Below are positions 1-8,154 of a stretch of 64,000 nt of DNA, piece after piece (the first letter of the stretch is position 1; each line of letters opens with the position of its first letter). The position numbers were made by a program, and so were the translations under genes. The notes beneath the pieces were generated by a model. That model ran no database searches. It had not been told where the DNA came from and worked only from the letters and a program-made list of their open reading frames with translations. Location of the stretch: contig NZ_FOMG01000011.1 in assembly GCF_900112485.1 (NCBI RefSeq), forward strand, positions 47,487 through 111,486. Direction: 5' to 3'. Source of the stretch: Clostridium uliginosum. GTDB lineage: Bacteria > Bacillota > Clostridia > Clostridiales > Clostridiaceae.

Positions 1-1
1 T

Positions 2-655
2 ATGACAGGATATTTATTATCAGTAAAATATATCGGACCTTCATATACTGCAATAATCTCATCTTTATATCCAGCAGTTGGAGCAATACTTGCAATGATA
101 GTATTAAAAGAAAAAATCAATAAAAAAGGGTGGATTGGATTAGTAGTAGCAATTATAGGAGTATCAGTTTTAGGATATACTTCAGCATCAGGATCAACTA
201 ACCCTATAGGGTTCTTATTTGCACTATTATGTGTAGTTGGATGGGGCAGTGAATGTGTTATATGTGCTTATGGAATGAAAGGTGATGAAGTCACTTCAGA
301 ATTTGCACTTCAAATAAGACAATTTACATCAGCAGTAACTTATGGATTCTTAATAGTTCCAATAGTCGGTGGTATAGGTTTAAGTTTTGATATATTAAGA
401 AACGGTGTTATATTCTGGATTGCTGGAACAGCACTAGCTGCAACAGTATCATACTTATTTTATTACACTGCAATTTATAAAATAGGAGCAACAAGAGCTA
501 TGGGTATAAACATAACTTATGTTGTATGGTCAATTATTTTTGATAAGATATTCTTGGGAAGTCAAATAGGATTATTAACAGTTTTAAGTAGTATACTTGT
601 TATAGGTGGAGTTTACTTTGTAGCAAAAGAACCAACACCAGAAAAATTAAAATAA
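2..655 (+). CDS. EamA-family (DMT) transporter, 5'-truncated by the window edge
   Basis: This is the C-terminal 217 residues of a drug/metabolite-type permease; its own start lies upstream of the window. The visible part is a run of hydrophobic helices with the second EamA repeat (roughly residues 65-208). A full member has about 290-300 residues and ten helices, so about a quarter is missing. The KEKINKKGWIG stretch after the first helices is typical of the end of the first EamA repeat. The substrate cannot be told from sequence; relatives move amino acids, sugars or metabolites across the plasma membrane. A perfect stem-loop with T-run (915-952) probably ends its transcript, after a family A repeat. 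Confidence 0.8.
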   Translation: MTGYLLSVKYIGPSYTAIISSLYPAVGAILAMIVLKEKINKKGWIGLVVAIIGVSVLGYTSASGSTNPIGFLFALLCVVGWGSECVICAYGMKGDEVTSEFALQIRQFTSAVTYGFLIVPIVGGIGLSFDILRNGVIFWIAGTALAATVSYLFYYTAIYKIGATRAMGINITYVVWSIIFDKIFLGSQIGLLTVLSSILVIGGVYFVAKEPTPEKLK

Positions 656-672
656 GCCCAATTTTTAAATTT

Positions 673-895
673 GGCTATGTTTTAAGTGAATGTTGATATT
701 GTAATATAAAGCTCATGGACAGTGGAATTCACTTTAAGAACTCTAAAACGAATATTAGTCCTATTAATGCATGCTCCTAATCAAAGATTATGACAAGCGT
801 TAATAGTACAAATATTCATTAAGAGTTCTACAAAGCAAATTCCAATGCCAGTTCGCCTTTATATTAAAATATCAACACTATTTTAAAACATAGCC
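673..895. repeat. Family A hairpin repeat, copy A1 (complete)
   Basis: A 223-bp element begins GGCTATG and ends CATAGCC. Its terminal inverted repeats run inward for about 35 bp around TGTTGATATTG and AATATCAACA. A second pair of arms (TTAAGAACTCTA and TAAGAGTTCTA) lies inside. The centre (769-799) is the conserved core GCATGCTCC..TGACAAGC, with an apical stem TAATC/GATTA. No ORF is present. Confidence 0.85.
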
Positions 896-914
896 TTAAA
901 TTTTAATTATTTTT

Positions 915-952
915 AAATCCGCACTATAGTTTAAACTATAGTGTGGATTTTT
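915..952 (+). terminator. Rho-independent terminator after the EamA gene
   Basis: A near-perfect palindrome centred on GTTTAAAC has arms AAATCC.CACTATAG and CTATAGTG.GGATTT followed by T residues. It would work in both directions. Confidence 0.7.
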
Positions 953-1043
953 AGTATATTGCTAAACAATAGTATTATTTAGTATAATAATGTCTTAATA
1001 ATATTTATTTTGTAAAAATATAATATATGATTTTTACATTAGG

Positions 1044-1081
1044 TTCTGTTTTAATATCAACATGGTTTTAAACAGAATCTC
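1044..1081. repeat. Mini family A element (ends only), copy a
   Basis: Only the outer ends of family A remain, joined as GTTCTGTTTTAATATCAACA followed by TGGTTTTAAACAGAATC. The result is a short hairpin with arms TTCTGTTT/AAACAGAA. The same junction occurs at 41,525-41,562, so this looks like a recurrent internal-deletion form. Confidence 0.6.
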
Positions 1082-1107
1082 ACATTAAATATCAATGAGG
1101 TGAAAAG

Positions 1108-3510
1108 ATGAACATAAGAAAAAAGTTTATTACTTTACTTATTTTATTGGCTACAATACCTGTAATTATTTCGACAAGTATATGTCTTGGTAGCTTTAAT
1201 AATAAGTATATAAAAATGATTGAGCAAAATGTAATAGCAGAAGCTAAAAATCAATCAACAAATTTAGAAAACTTTTTTGGACAATGTGTAATTAATCTTA
1301 ATGTTATTATAAATATGCCAGCATCGATTGAATTATTAGCTGATTCAAATAATAAAGTTAATTCTGAAGATACAAAATATAATATGAAAATAGTAAACCA
1401 AATTTTAACTACAAGCAAAAATGAACAATCTTTTATAAATATAATGTCACTTATTAATAAAAATGGAATTATAATTGCATCAAGTGGTAATGAGTATATA
1501 GGTAAAGATACGATACTTTCTAATCAAGATATAGAAAAGCTTTCACATAATCAAACGATTGTAACGAAGATTATCTCAAGAGAAGATTTTAACAATGGTG
1601 TAAAGAGTTGTATTATTGCAACTCCAATTTTTTGTGAGGAGAAATATCAAGGATCTGTGCTTAGTATAATAGATATGAGCTATTTTGAAAAAATTGTAAA
1701 TGATAAGGTTTTTTTCAAAACAGGTAAAATTACAGTTATGGATGGAAATGGAGATGTTGCAGCGACTGTTAATGAAAATTTAACTGATAATATTAATAAT
1801 ATTGAAAAGCCTAATACTTTATCTCAACAATGGAACAAGATAGATTTTAATAATAATCAAAAAGGAACAATTGATTACACTATGGATGGAATTCATAAAA
1901 TAGGTTATTACTCTAAGATTGCAGATACAGGATGGACAGTATTAAGTGTAGTTGAATGGGATGAATTTACAATTCCGCTAAAACAAAGTATTAAAGTAAT
2001 ATTTATTTCAATAGTATTTATTTTAGTATTAATAATAATTGCTAATACATTTATAATTAACTATTTTTCTAAGCCAGTGTATAAATTACTAGAATCTATA
2101 AAAAGAGTACAACAAGGTAATTATGCAAAGCGATTTATATATAATAAGGCAAATGAATTTGGAGAAATAGCTATAGCATTTAATGAATTAATAGATACAA
2201 TAGTACAAAACGAATCAGAAATAGAACATAGTAATAGAAAGCTAAAATCTTTAGTTTCTAATATACCAGGTGGAGTTCATCGCTCTAGAATAGAAAATGG
2301 TTGTTATATTTTAGATTTTATGAGTGCTGGAAGTTTAAATGTTTTAGGGTATAACAAAGAAGAAATTAAAACAAAATTTGATAATCAATTAATTAATATA
2401 GTTTATGAAAAGGATCGTGATAAAGTAAGTACTGAAATAATGAAACAATTAAATGAAGATGATAAATTTAATATAGAATATAGAGTTGTACATAAGGATG
2501 GAAGTATTATATGGGTACTTGATAATGGTCAAATAGTTGAAAATAAAAGTGGCCCAATATTTACTTATAGTGTGGTAATAGATATAACTGAATCAAAAAC
2601 TGCACAAGAGAAACTTCGATTAAGTGAAAATCGACATCGTATTATTATGGAACAAACAGAAGATATAATTTTTGAATGGACTATTGCAGAAGATACGATT
2701 TCTTATTCTTCTAATTGGAATAGTAAATTCAAGTATATTCCATTTAAAAGTAATGTTAAAGAAAATGTATTTAAAAGTAACAGTATTTATAAAGACGATG
2801 CAGAAGGATTTAAAGAATTATTACTAGATATTGAAAAAGGAAATCCATATAGGGAAACTGAAATTAGAATCCGAACAGAAAAAGATAATTATATTTGGTG
2901 TAGGGTTAGGGTAACTGCAATATTTGATGAAAATGGATTTGTTTTTAAGGCGATCGGAGTAATAATTGATATTGATAAAGAAAAAAGGAAGACTGAGAAT
3001 CTTTTATTTAAAGCTCAAAGAGATAGCTTAACTGAGTTATATAACAAAGGAACAGTACAGCAAATTATTGAAAATTATATAGATAATGATGGAATAAATG
3101 GTAAGCATGCATTATTTATGATAGATATTGATGACTTTAAATCAATTAATGATAATTTAGGTCATTTATTTGGAGATTCTGTTTTGCACGAGGTTTCTTT
3201 AGCAATCTCAAATGTTTTTACAAAAGATGACGTTGTTGGTAGAGTAGGCGGAGATGAATTTATGGTGTTCTTAAAGAATGTAGATTCAGAAGAGTTAATT
3301 CTAAAAAAAGCTGATGACTTAGTTCAAGCATTTAAAAAGATTTTTACAGGAGAAAATTTGAAGTATAAAGTATCTGGTAGTGTAGGTATTGCTAGGTATC
3401 CATATGATGGTGAAAATTTTAATGAACTTTTTATAAATGCAGATAAAGCTTTATATTCAGCTAAAAATCAAGGAAAAGATAACTATTGTATTTTTTCGAA
3501 TACCTTATAA
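1108..3510 (+). CDS. Membrane diguanylate cyclase: dCache-like sensor, HAMP, two PAS, GGDEF
   Basis: Predicted to make cyclic di-GMP from two GTP in response to an extracellular ligand. Helix 1 is at residues 7-29 and helix 2 at about 293-316; between them is an extracytoplasmic sensor of the dCache type. A HAMP linker follows, then PAS domains at about 375-490 and 505-625, and a GGDEF domain at about 635-797. The active-site motif GGDEF (about 714-718) is intact, as are DIDDFKSIND and GHLFGD. The inhibitory I-site arginine is missing: the RxxD position reads TKDD, so product feedback at the usual site is unlikely. The start follows an AGGTG ribosome site. A single-gene unit ended by the terminator at 3591-3632. 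Confidence 0.9.
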   Translation: MNIRKKFITLLILLATIPVIISTSICLGSFNNKYIKMIEQNVIAEAKNQSTNLENFFGQCVINLNVIINMPASIELLADSNNKVNSEDTKYNMKIVNQILTTSKNEQSFINIMSLINKNGIIIASSGNEYIGKDTILSNQDIEKLSHNQTIVTKIISREDFNNGVKSCIIATPIFCEEKYQGSVLSIIDMSYFEKIVNDKVFFKTGKITVMDGNGDVAATVNENLTDNINNIEKPNTLSQQWNKIDFNNNQKGTIDYTMDGIHKIGYYSKIADTGWTVLSVVEWDEFTIPLKQSIKVIFISIVFILVLIIIANTFIINYFSKPVYKLLESIKRVQQGNYAKRFIYNKANEFGEIAIAFNELIDTIVQNESEIEHSNRKLKSLVSNIPGGVHRSRIENGCYILDFMSAGSLNVLGYNKEEIKTKFDNQLINIVYEKDRDKVSTEIMKQLNEDDKFNIEYRVVHKDGSIIWVLDNGQIVENKSGPIFTYSVVIDITESKTAQEKLRLSENRHRIIMEQTEDIIFEWTIAEDTISYSSNWNSKFKYIPFKSNVKENVFKSNSIYKDDAEGFKELLLDIEKGNPYRETEIRIRTEKDNYIWCRVRVTAIFDENGFVFKAIGVIIDIDKEKRKTENLLFKAQRDSLTELYNKGTVQQIIENYIDNDGINGKHALFMIDIDDFKSINDNLGHLFGDSVLHEVSLAISNVFTKDDVVGRVGGDEFMVFLKNVDSEELILKKADDLVQAFKKIFTGENLKYKVSGSVGIARYPYDGENFNELFINADKALYSAKNQGKDNYCIFSNTL

Positions 3511-3590
3511 AAACATACAAATAATGACTTGATATTATTATATATAATAGAAGCTATGGCAAAGAAACTACATAATAACTAGTAAAGGAT

Positions 3591-3632
3591 GCTGTATCAA
3601 ATTATTTTTAAATAGTTTGATACAGCTTTTTT
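3591..3632 (+). terminator. Terminator of the GGDEF gene
   Basis: Arms GCTGTATCAAA and TTTGATACAGC enclose a 20-base loop and are followed by six T residues. Confidence 0.8.
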
Positions 3633-3753
3633 ATTTGTGAAAAAATAAATTGATAAAATTTTCCATGAACTTATTGTATTGAACAATGAACGGTGGTAGT
3701 ATTAAGTTGTTCAAAAAATGAACTATAAAAACCGCAAGGGTATCTTAAAAATA

Positions 3754-3848
3754 GGCGTTGCTTTAAAACCGTGATGATATTGTTATATATTGTTCAATGT
3801 CCACTTTATAACAATATAACAATATAAACACTCTTCTAAACAGAGCCT
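3754..3848. repeat. Short family A derivative, copy b
   Basis: About 95 bp with family A ends (CTTTAAAACCGTGATGATATTG and ATATAAACACTCTTCTAAACAG) but without core or inner arms. It lies just upstream of the binding-protein gene. The rest of the 3633-3881 gap holds an ACC-GCAA-GGGT mini-hairpin (about 3730-3742) and no recognised riboswitch. Confidence 0.55.
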
Positions 3849-3881
3849 AAGAATTAAAGGATTTATAGGGGGAGAAATGTT

Positions 3882-5213
3882 ATGAATAAGTTTATAAAAA
3901 AAGTTTGTACTATAGGATTAATTACAATGATAACAAGTGGATTGGTGGCATGTGGAACGGGAACAGCTAATGGATCAACCAAGGTACAGAAAACTGCTGA
4001 TGGTAAAATTCAAGTAGAGTATTGGTATGGTCTTGGAGGAAAGCTTGGAAAAAATATGGAGAAGGTAATTAGTGAATTTAATGCATCACAAGATAAGTAT
4101 GAGGTTAAAGGGGTAGCTCAAGAAGATTATGATACTACTTTTAAAAAGCTACAAGCAGGCATTGCTGCAAAGAAAGCTCCAACACTTGCAATAATAGAAG
4201 CTGATAAGGCAGCTATTTTAAATAATAGGGATGTATTACAGAATATAGGTGATTATACAAGTCAAGATATTGATTTTGAAGAAGAAAATTATATAGAATC
4301 TTTTATGGAATTGGGTAAGAAAAATGATAAGCAGTTTGCTTTTCCAATGTATGGGACAACTCAAGTTTTGTATTATAACAAAAAGGCTTTTCAAGATGCA
4401 GGGATATCACAGGATTCTTTAAAGACTTGGACTGGAATTGCAGAGGCTAGTAAAAAGTTAGTTAAGAAAGAAGGGGATGAGGTTAAATTTTATGGATGGG
4501 AGCCAATGTGGGGAGCAGATAATTTAATTGATGCTTCTTTAAGTAATGGAGGAACAATTTTAAGTGGTGACGGAAGTAAGGTATTAATTAATTCTCTAGA
4601 ATGGATAGAAGCTTTTGATGGATTTAGAAGTTGGATACATGAAGATAAGGTTATGCGAATTCACTCAGGTGGACAAGGATGGGAATATTGGTATTCAACA
4701 GTTGATGATGTTATGAAAGATAAGAGTGCTGGATATACTGGTTCTTCAGGAGACCAAGGAACTCTAGATTTCGAAAAATTAGCTGCATGTCAGCAACCAT
4801 CATTTAAAGCAGGAAAAGAAGCAAAACCAATTGCAGAAGCAAGATTTTTAGTTATTCCAAGTGTTGTAAATGATGAAGCAAAACAAGGTGCTTATGAATT
4901 TATTAAATATTTTACTAGTGCAAAAGTTAGTGCAGAATGGTCAATGGATTCAGGATATATTTCAGTAAATAAGAAAAGCACAGAAACACCTGAATTTAAA
5001 GCGTTTGTAGAGAAAAATCCACAAGCAGCTGTACCAAGTGCACAAGCGCTCCATGCTACAAAGACATTTATAGATCCTACAGATGGAAAAATATATGATG
5101 CATTAAAAATTGCAGCAGACAAAGTGGAAATAGAAAATATACCAGCTAAAGAAGCTTTAGATGAAGCACAAAAAACTGCTCAAAAGGAACTAGATAAAGC
5201 TTTAAGTAAATAG
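3882..5213 (+). CDS. ABC sugar-transporter solute-binding lipoprotein (family 1, UgpB/MalE-like)
   Basis: Extracellular binding protein of a carbohydrate-type ABC importer, 443 residues. The signal peptide ends in a lipobox LVAC with Cys24 as the lipidated residue. The mature protein opens with VEYWYGLGG and carries EFNASQDKYEV, features seen in glycerol-phosphate/oligosaccharide binding proteins. A ribosome site GGGGGAG lies 7 bases before ATG. It is followed, after a 470-bp gap holding repeat A2, by two matching permease genes. No ATP-binding subunit is nearby, so a shared ATPase of the MsmX type probably energises it. The substrate is unknown; the neighbouring sucrose operon has its own uptake system. 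Confidence 0.88.
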   Translation: MNKFIKKVCTIGLITMITSGLVACGTGTANGSTKVQKTADGKIQVEYWYGLGGKLGKNMEKVISEFNASQDKYEVKGVAQEDYDTTFKKLQAGIAAKKAPTLAIIEADKAAILNNRDVLQNIGDYTSQDIDFEEENYIESFMELGKKNDKQFAFPMYGTTQVLYYNKKAFQDAGISQDSLKTWTGIAEASKKLVKKEGDEVKFYGWEPMWGADNLIDASLSNGGTILSGDGSKVLINSLEWIEAFDGFRSWIHEDKVMRIHSGGQGWEYWYSTVDDVMKDKSAGYTGSSGDQGTLDFEKLAACQQPSFKAGKEAKPIAEARFLVIPSVVNDEAKQGAYEFIKYFTSAKVSAEWSMDSGYISVNKKSTETPEFKAFVEKNPQAAVPSAQALHATKTFIDPTDGKIYDALKIAADKVEIENIPAKEALDEAQKTAQKELDKALSK

Positions 5214-5364
5214 ATGTATCCTGTAGATAAGTATAGTGAAAAGTGGATAAAATATTAAAAATTGTGGATAAGCTATGTGAATATGTTTACAACTTTATAA
5301 AATTATAAATATTAACTGTGAAAATAATTAGGTTAATAGATAATATTAGTTCATAAAATAAAAA

Positions 5365-5588
5365 GGTTATGTTTTAAGTGAATGTTGATATTGTAATATA
5401 AAGCTCATGTACAGTGGAATTCACTTTAAGAACTCTAAAATAAATATTAGTCCTATTAATGCATGCTCCCAATCAAAGATTGTGACAAGCAATTAATAGT
5501 ACAAATATTTATTAAAAGTTCTAAAAAGCAAATTCCAATGCCAGTTCGCCTTTATATTAAAATATCAACATTATTTTAAAACATATCC
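5365..5588. repeat. Family A hairpin repeat, copy A2 (complete)
   Basis: A 224-bp copy, nearly identical to A1 but ending TTATG/CATAT. The core at 5461-5490 has the apical stem CAATC-AAA-GATTG; A1 has TAATC-AAA-GATTA at the same place, a compensatory pair change. It lies between the binding protein and permease genes. The preceding 5214-5364 shows nothing else recognisable. Confidence 0.85.
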
Positions 5589-5670
5589 AATAAAAAAATT
5601 GCGGATTAAAAATAAATAGTTATATCTATTAATGCATTTAATTAATTATTTTAAAGAAAGGAAAAGTATA

Positions 5671-5712
5671 ATGAATTTTACTGCATGTTCATTATACAAG
5701 GTGGAATTATGA
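5671..5712 (+). CDS. Possible 13-residue leader ORF overlapping the permease start
   Basis: ATG follows a good ribosome site (GAAAGGAAAAG) and encodes MNFTACSLYKVEL. Its TGA stop overlaps the ATG of the next gene as ATGA. The permease's own ribosome site (AAGGTGG) lies inside this ORF only four bases from its ATG. The arrangement suggests translational coupling. It may also be chance; no homologue is known to me. Confidence 0.3.
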   Translation: MNFTACSLYKVEL

Positions 5713-6596
5713 AGAAATTAAAATCTAAAAAAGTTAAACATATATTAATTGTACTAGGATTTATATCGCCAGCAATAATTCCACTTATTATATTTTGGAT
5801 ATATCCAATAATTAAATCTATATTTATAAGTTTTACAGATTGGGATTATATAACTTCTAACTATAATATGGTTGGACTTAAAAATTATGAAGAATTGTTT
5901 TCAAATCCCATGTTTTATGATGCATTAAAAAACACTTTGATATTTACTTTAGGGACATTAATACCTACCATAGCAGGAGGACTAGCTCTTGCTATGGTGT
6001 TAAAATCAAAACTTAGATGTTCAGCTATATATAAAGCCATAATCTTTTCTCCATGGATAACACCTACAGTTGCTATTTCTATTGTATGGAGCTGGATTTT
6101 TGAACCACAATATGGATTTGCAAATTATATATTGCAAATTTTTAATCTACCTAAATCTGAGTGGCTACAAAGTTCAAATACAGCTATGTTTTCAGTAATT
6201 ATTGTTACTGTTTGGAAGGGGCTAGGATGGGCAATGGTGTTTTATTTGACTGCATTAGAAAAAGTCCCTAAGGATTTATATGAAGCAGCTTCAATTGATG
6301 GAGCAAATACTTTTAATAAGTTTAAAAGTGTAACATTACCACTTATATCACCAACTACTTTCTTTTTGAGCATAATAACAACAATAAATTCACTTCAAGC
6401 GTATGATCAAATTCAGGTTTTAACACAGGGTGGACCATCAGGAAGTACAAGAACCTTATTATATATGTATTATCAATCAGCTTTTGAAAATTTTAATATA
6501 GGACAAGCAACTTCGATAGCTACTGTGATTTTAGGTATTACAGGTATCTTAGCAGTGTTACAATTTATTGCATCGAAAAGATGGGTACATTATTAG
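5709..6596 (+). CDS. ABC sugar-transporter permease (MalF/UgpA type)
   Basis: Inner-membrane subunit of the importer whose binding protein is at 3882-5213. About 295 residues from the chosen start and six predicted helices. The EAA loop that docks the ATPase reads EAASIDGANTFNKFKSVTLP. The longer frame opens at 5685, but ATG 5709 is preferred because the protein then begins MKKLKSKK directly before the first helix and a ribosome site AAGGTGG precedes it. The stop codon TAG lies within the first bases of repeat B1, so the last codons abut a mobile-looking hairpin. The gene is separated from the second permease by about 107 bp. Confidence 0.88.
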   Translation: MKKLKSKKVKHILIVLGFISPAIIPLIIFWIYPIIKSIFISFTDWDYITSNYNMVGLKNYEELFSNPMFYDALKNTLIFTLGTLIPTIAGGLALAMVLKSKLRCSAIYKAIIFSPWITPTVAISIVWSWIFEPQYGFANYILQIFNLPKSEWLQSSNTAMFSVIIVTVWKGLGWAMVFYLTALEKVPKDLYEAASIDGANTFNKFKSVTLPLISPTTFFLSIITTINSLQAYDQIQVLTQGGPSGSTRTLLYMYYQSAFENFNIGQATSIATVILGITGILAVLQFIASKRWVHY

Positions 6597-6671
6597 GCAT
6601 ATTCAAAAAAATAATAGACCAAATATACGACGCATCTTTGGTCTATTATTTTCTTTCATGTGCATTAAAGA
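6594..6671. repeat. Family B hairpin repeat B1
   Basis: Outer ends TTAGGCATATTC and CTTTCATGTGCATT flank perfect inner arms AATAATAGACCAAA/TTTGGTCTATTATT with T residues after the stem. It overlaps the permease stop codon and could act as a partial terminator inside the operon. Confidence 0.75.
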
Positions 6672-6703
6672 ATTGAAAATGCCTTAGTTTTAGGGGGGAG
6701 AAT

Positions 6704-7750
6704 ATGGAGAAAAATTCAGATCAAAAGTACAACACTACTTTAGAAAAAAATAAAGAGTTTATAATTAATGAAGCAAATATAATTGATGATTATAAAGAAA
6801 TAAGCAAAAAGAAAAAAGTACTTAATATTAATAACTATAGAAAAATGTATAATATACATAGCATAGATAGGGAGAAAACAGATAAATCAATAGATAATGA
6901 AATAGTAAAAAAAGCTCCCAAAAAATTATTAATTTTAAATGCTTTTAGACATCTTCTAATTTTAAGTGCAAGTTTGATTGCATTTTTTCCTTTCCTATGG
7001 ATGGGGTCTAGTGCTTTAAAGACAAGTAGCGAAATATTTAATTTTCCACCTAAGCTAATTCCGAATAGTCCTCAGTGGAGAAATTTTATAGAGGTATTTA
7101 AAGAAGCACCTTTTGGAGGATATATGTTTAACAGTTTGTTTACAGCATCTTTTGAAGTGGCTTTTCAAATATTAACTTCTGCTATGATAGCTTATGCTTT
7201 AACTCAGCTTAAATTTAAAAGTAAGAAAATTTTATTTGGAGTAATAATGGCTACATATATGTTACCTTCAGCTACAACATATGTACCATGTTATATATTA
7301 CTATCAGATATGAATTTGATAGATACTCTGCTAGGACTTATTATAAGTAATACAGCAAATATATTTGGGATATTTTTATTTAGACAAGCTTTTCTACAGA
7401 TTGATCACAGCTTAGTAGAGGCTGCAAGGATAGATGGTGCTTCTCACTTAAAGATATTATGGAAAATAATATTTCCATTAACTAAACCAACATTTATAAT
7501 TTTTGGATTAATAAGTTTTGTAACTTGTTATAACGATTATATGTATCCATCTCTTATTATAAAAAGTCCGGAAAAATTTTTAGTTTCAGCCGGACTTAGA
7601 CAATTTTTTATTGAAGGAGGAGCATATGGGATAAAGTGGCCTCAAGTTATGGCTGCAAGCACACTTACAGTTTTACCACTTCTGCTTTTATTTATAATAG
7701 CACAAAAGTGGTTCATGAAAGGGGTTGAGGATACCGGAGTGAAAGGATAA
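6704..7750 (+). CDS. ABC sugar-transporter permease (MalG/UgpE type) with long N-terminal extension
   Basis: Second inner-membrane subunit of the importer. The conserved part (about residues 75-348) has six helices and the EAA motif EAARIDGASHLKILWKIIFP. The first 72 residues are hydrophilic, Lys/Asn/Glu-rich and have no counterpart in the usual 275-280 residue members; they would lie in the cytoplasm. A GGGGGGAG ribosome site directly before ATG 6704 supports translation of the extension, rather than starting at an internal Met. A clear terminator follows at 7786-7828. Confidence 0.87.
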   Translation: MEKNSDQKYNTTLEKNKEFIINEANIIDDYKEISKKKKVLNINNYRKMYNIHSIDREKTDKSIDNEIVKKAPKKLLILNAFRHLLILSASLIAFFPFLWMGSSALKTSSEIFNFPPKLIPNSPQWRNFIEVFKEAPFGGYMFNSLFTASFEVAFQILTSAMIAYALTQLKFKSKKILFGVIMATYMLPSATTYVPCYILLSDMNLIDTLLGLIISNTANIFGIFLFRQAFLQIDHSLVEAARIDGASHLKILWKIIFPLTKPTFIIFGLISFVTCYNDYMYPSLIIKSPEKFLVSAGLRQFFIEGGAYGIKWPQVMAASTLTVLPLLLLFIIAQKWFMKGVEDTGVKG

Positions 7751-7785
7751 ATTATTTCTTTTAACAAATAAATAATATTCAAGTT

Positions 7786-7828
7786 AAGAACAGGAGTTGC
7801 AATAAGAAACTTCTGTTCTTTTGTTTTT
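7786..7828 (+). terminator. Terminator of the ABC importer operon
   Basis: Arms AAGAACAG.AGTT and AACTTCTGTTCTT are followed by TTGTTTTT. Confidence 0.8.
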
Positions 7829-8063
7829 AAACAATAAAAAAACGTATGCACATAATACTTTTTAATAGTGAGAATAATGAACTAAAATTATGGAACTGAT
7901 ATCATATAATTACGGGTAGATAATAAAAATTAATATGGAAATAGAATCATATAAATAGTTTTACTAATAAATAAAAACTATAAGTCAAGATATAATTTAG
8001 GTATATATATATTTAAATAAAATATAAAATAAATTTCAGATAACAGAAAAAAATATAAAAATA

Positions 8064-8093
8064 TTGACATATCATATATGGAATTGGTATCAT
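8064..8093 (+). promoter_or_regulatory. Predicted sigma-A promoter of the scr operon
   Basis: TTGACA (8064-8069) and TATCAT (8088-8093) are 18 bp apart, 60 bp ahead of scrA. The -35 is a perfect consensus. The rest of 7829-8063 is AT-rich without other visible signals. Confidence 0.75.
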
Positions 8094-8112
8094 AAAATAA
8101 AGTTCTTAAACA

Positions 8113-8128
8113 GTGGAAACGTTTTTCG
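8113..8128 (+). promoter_or_regulatory. Probable LacI-family operator (ScrR, or CcpA-like) downstream of the scr start
   Basis: The 8-bp palindrome AAACGTTT (8117-8124) lies inside GTGGAAACGTTTTTCG, about 20 bp after the -10. It resembles LacI/GalR-family operators. It is one base out of register with the CcpA cre consensus, so local ScrR is the better guess. The position would give roadblock repression. Confidence 0.55.
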
Positions 8129-8154
8129 ATTAAAAAGTTAGGGGAGATGTTATT

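Noticed and set aside
673..895. Reading family A elements as insertion sequences
   Set aside because: They have terminal inverted repeats but no transposase ORF; they can only be non-autonomous. No clear target-site duplication was seen at A1, A2 or A8.
3720..3760. Possible riboswitch with GCAA tetraloop before the binding-protein gene
   Set aside because: Only one 3-bp stem closes the tetraloop and no known class consensus fits.
3882..7750. Assigning the ABC importer to glycerol-3-phosphate or maltose
   Set aside because: Family resemblance is broad and no diagnostic catabolic gene is in the operon.
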